Assembly (NCBI GenBank): GCA_965204395.1
Contig: OZ241987.1
Coordinates: forward strand, 2,418,001-2,482,000
DNA length: 64,000 nucleotides
Direction: 5' to 3'
Source: Bin87 sp965204395
GTDB lineage: Bacteria; Chloroflexota; Dehalococcoidia; Lucifugimonadales; UBA3495
A program made the position numbers and the translations under genes. Within the stretch, counting starts at the first letter, position 1. The number at the start of each line of letters is the position of its first letter. The notes beneath the pieces are model-generated. The model saw only the letters and a list, made by a program, of their open reading frames with translations, was not told the origin of the DNA and did no database searches. Shown piece after piece: positions 63,642-64,000 of this stretch.

Positions 63642-64000
63642 ATGAACACCGACACTGCGACTTCACGAGACAGCCAACCCGTGCTGGCCGGCCTGGTCAA
63701 ATGCCAGGGCTGCAACTCTCCCATGACCGTTTCGCACGACGACGACGACGATGTTCCTCGCTACGTTTGCGACAACGCCATTGGCAGGGCCGGATGCCGC
63801 TGCGACGCGCCGAAAATCGAGGCCAAACGCCTGGACGAACTGGTCGTCGAACACGTGGTTGCCCGCGTCCTCACGGACGACCTGCTCCAAGAAGTCATCG
63901 TCCAGGTCAGGCTGGACGCCGCCCAGCGAGTTCTGCGGCAACAACGACACCTCGGCGTGGTGCAAGACAAGCTCGACAGTCTCGAACGCGACCGAACCAA
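63642..64000 (+). CDS. Zinc-ribbon and coiled-coil protein, recombinase C-terminal type, cut by window end
   Basis: The ATG at 63642 opens a frame that runs off the window (119 codons visible). VLAGLVKCQGCNSPM, about 16 residues, RYVCDNAIGRAGCRCDAPKI is the recombinase zinc beta ribbon with its C-x2-C...C pattern. RLDELVVEHVVARVLTDDLLQEV follows, and then a coiled coil (RVLRQQRHLGVVQDKLDSLERD), exactly the order found after the recombinase domain in large serine recombinases. The start is a true N-terminus (an MNTDTATSRDSQ lead), so the domain is encoded separately and on the opposite strand from the 62395 gene. No good ribosome-binding site is seen. It is related to the orphan at 9041. Confidence 0.75.
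   Translation, partial: MNTDTATSRDSQPVLAGLVKCQGCNSPMTVSHDDDDDVPRYVCDNAIGRAGCRCDAPKIEAKRLDELVVEHVVARVLTDDLLQEVIVQVRLDAAQRVLRQQRHLGVVQDKLDSLERDRT

Overview
The window is a GC-rich, gene-sparse accessory region from an uncultured bacterium. The most likely phylum is Chloroflexota (inference only). It has a Uma2-type nuclease with an Ala/Glu/Arg coiled-coil tail, a PaREP1 protein, several lipoproteins with Thr-Pro linkers, a CAP-domain lipoprotein, FN3 and Ig-like surface proteins, and many two-component nuclease-like small proteins. No rRNA, tRNA, ribosomal-protein or central-metabolism gene was recognised, so the placement is tentative.

Layout. 0-6 kb: two large surface proteins, one of Ig-like plus FN3 repeats (cut by the window start) and one secreted FN3-repeat protein on the opposite strand, with two small membrane proteins between them. 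6-21 kb: mostly unfamiliar plus-strand genes, including two paralogous lipoproteins (6099 and 19432), a duplicated CxxC family (7236 and 13604), coupled tandem paralogues (12687/12946), an orphan recombinase-type zinc ribbon (9041), an MNT-HEPN fusion (10568), PaREP1 (14487), Uma2 (16828) and a HelD-like helicase remnant whose ATPase core is missing (18055-19109). 21-39 kb: a damaged defence island. It holds an ImmA/IrrE-like gene with HQxxH instead of HExxH and a truncated PIN-like partner, an IS1182 copy broken by 17-bp palindromes, a type II methyltransferase whose HNH tail has decayed, a PD-(D/E)XK protein, a type III Res/Mod pair, an IS1380 copy, a YprA/MrfA-like helicase and an Abi_2 protein. 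39-52 kb: small genes in a sea of dispersed non-coding repeats and mobile debris, including two MITE-like elements with matching CAGGGC termini and perfect 9-10 bp target duplications, and a chimeric IS. 52-55 kb: a compact, lower-GC three-gene operon with a microviridin-type ATP-grasp ligase, a small upstream candidate precursor and a membrane protein. 55-64 kb: DinB, coiled-coil and secreted proteins, a TPR protein, and a divergent split serine recombinase: a catalytic half in which the nucleophilic serine position is alanine, facing a separate zinc-ribbon/coiled-coil gene that runs off the window.

The strongest candidates for something undescribed are the ATP-grasp operon (53008-54862), the split serine recombinase (62395-64000, with the related orphan zinc ribbon at 9041), the dispersed intergenic repeat family, and the paralogous lipoprotein and CxxC families. 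All functional statements rest on reading motifs by eye; no database search was run.
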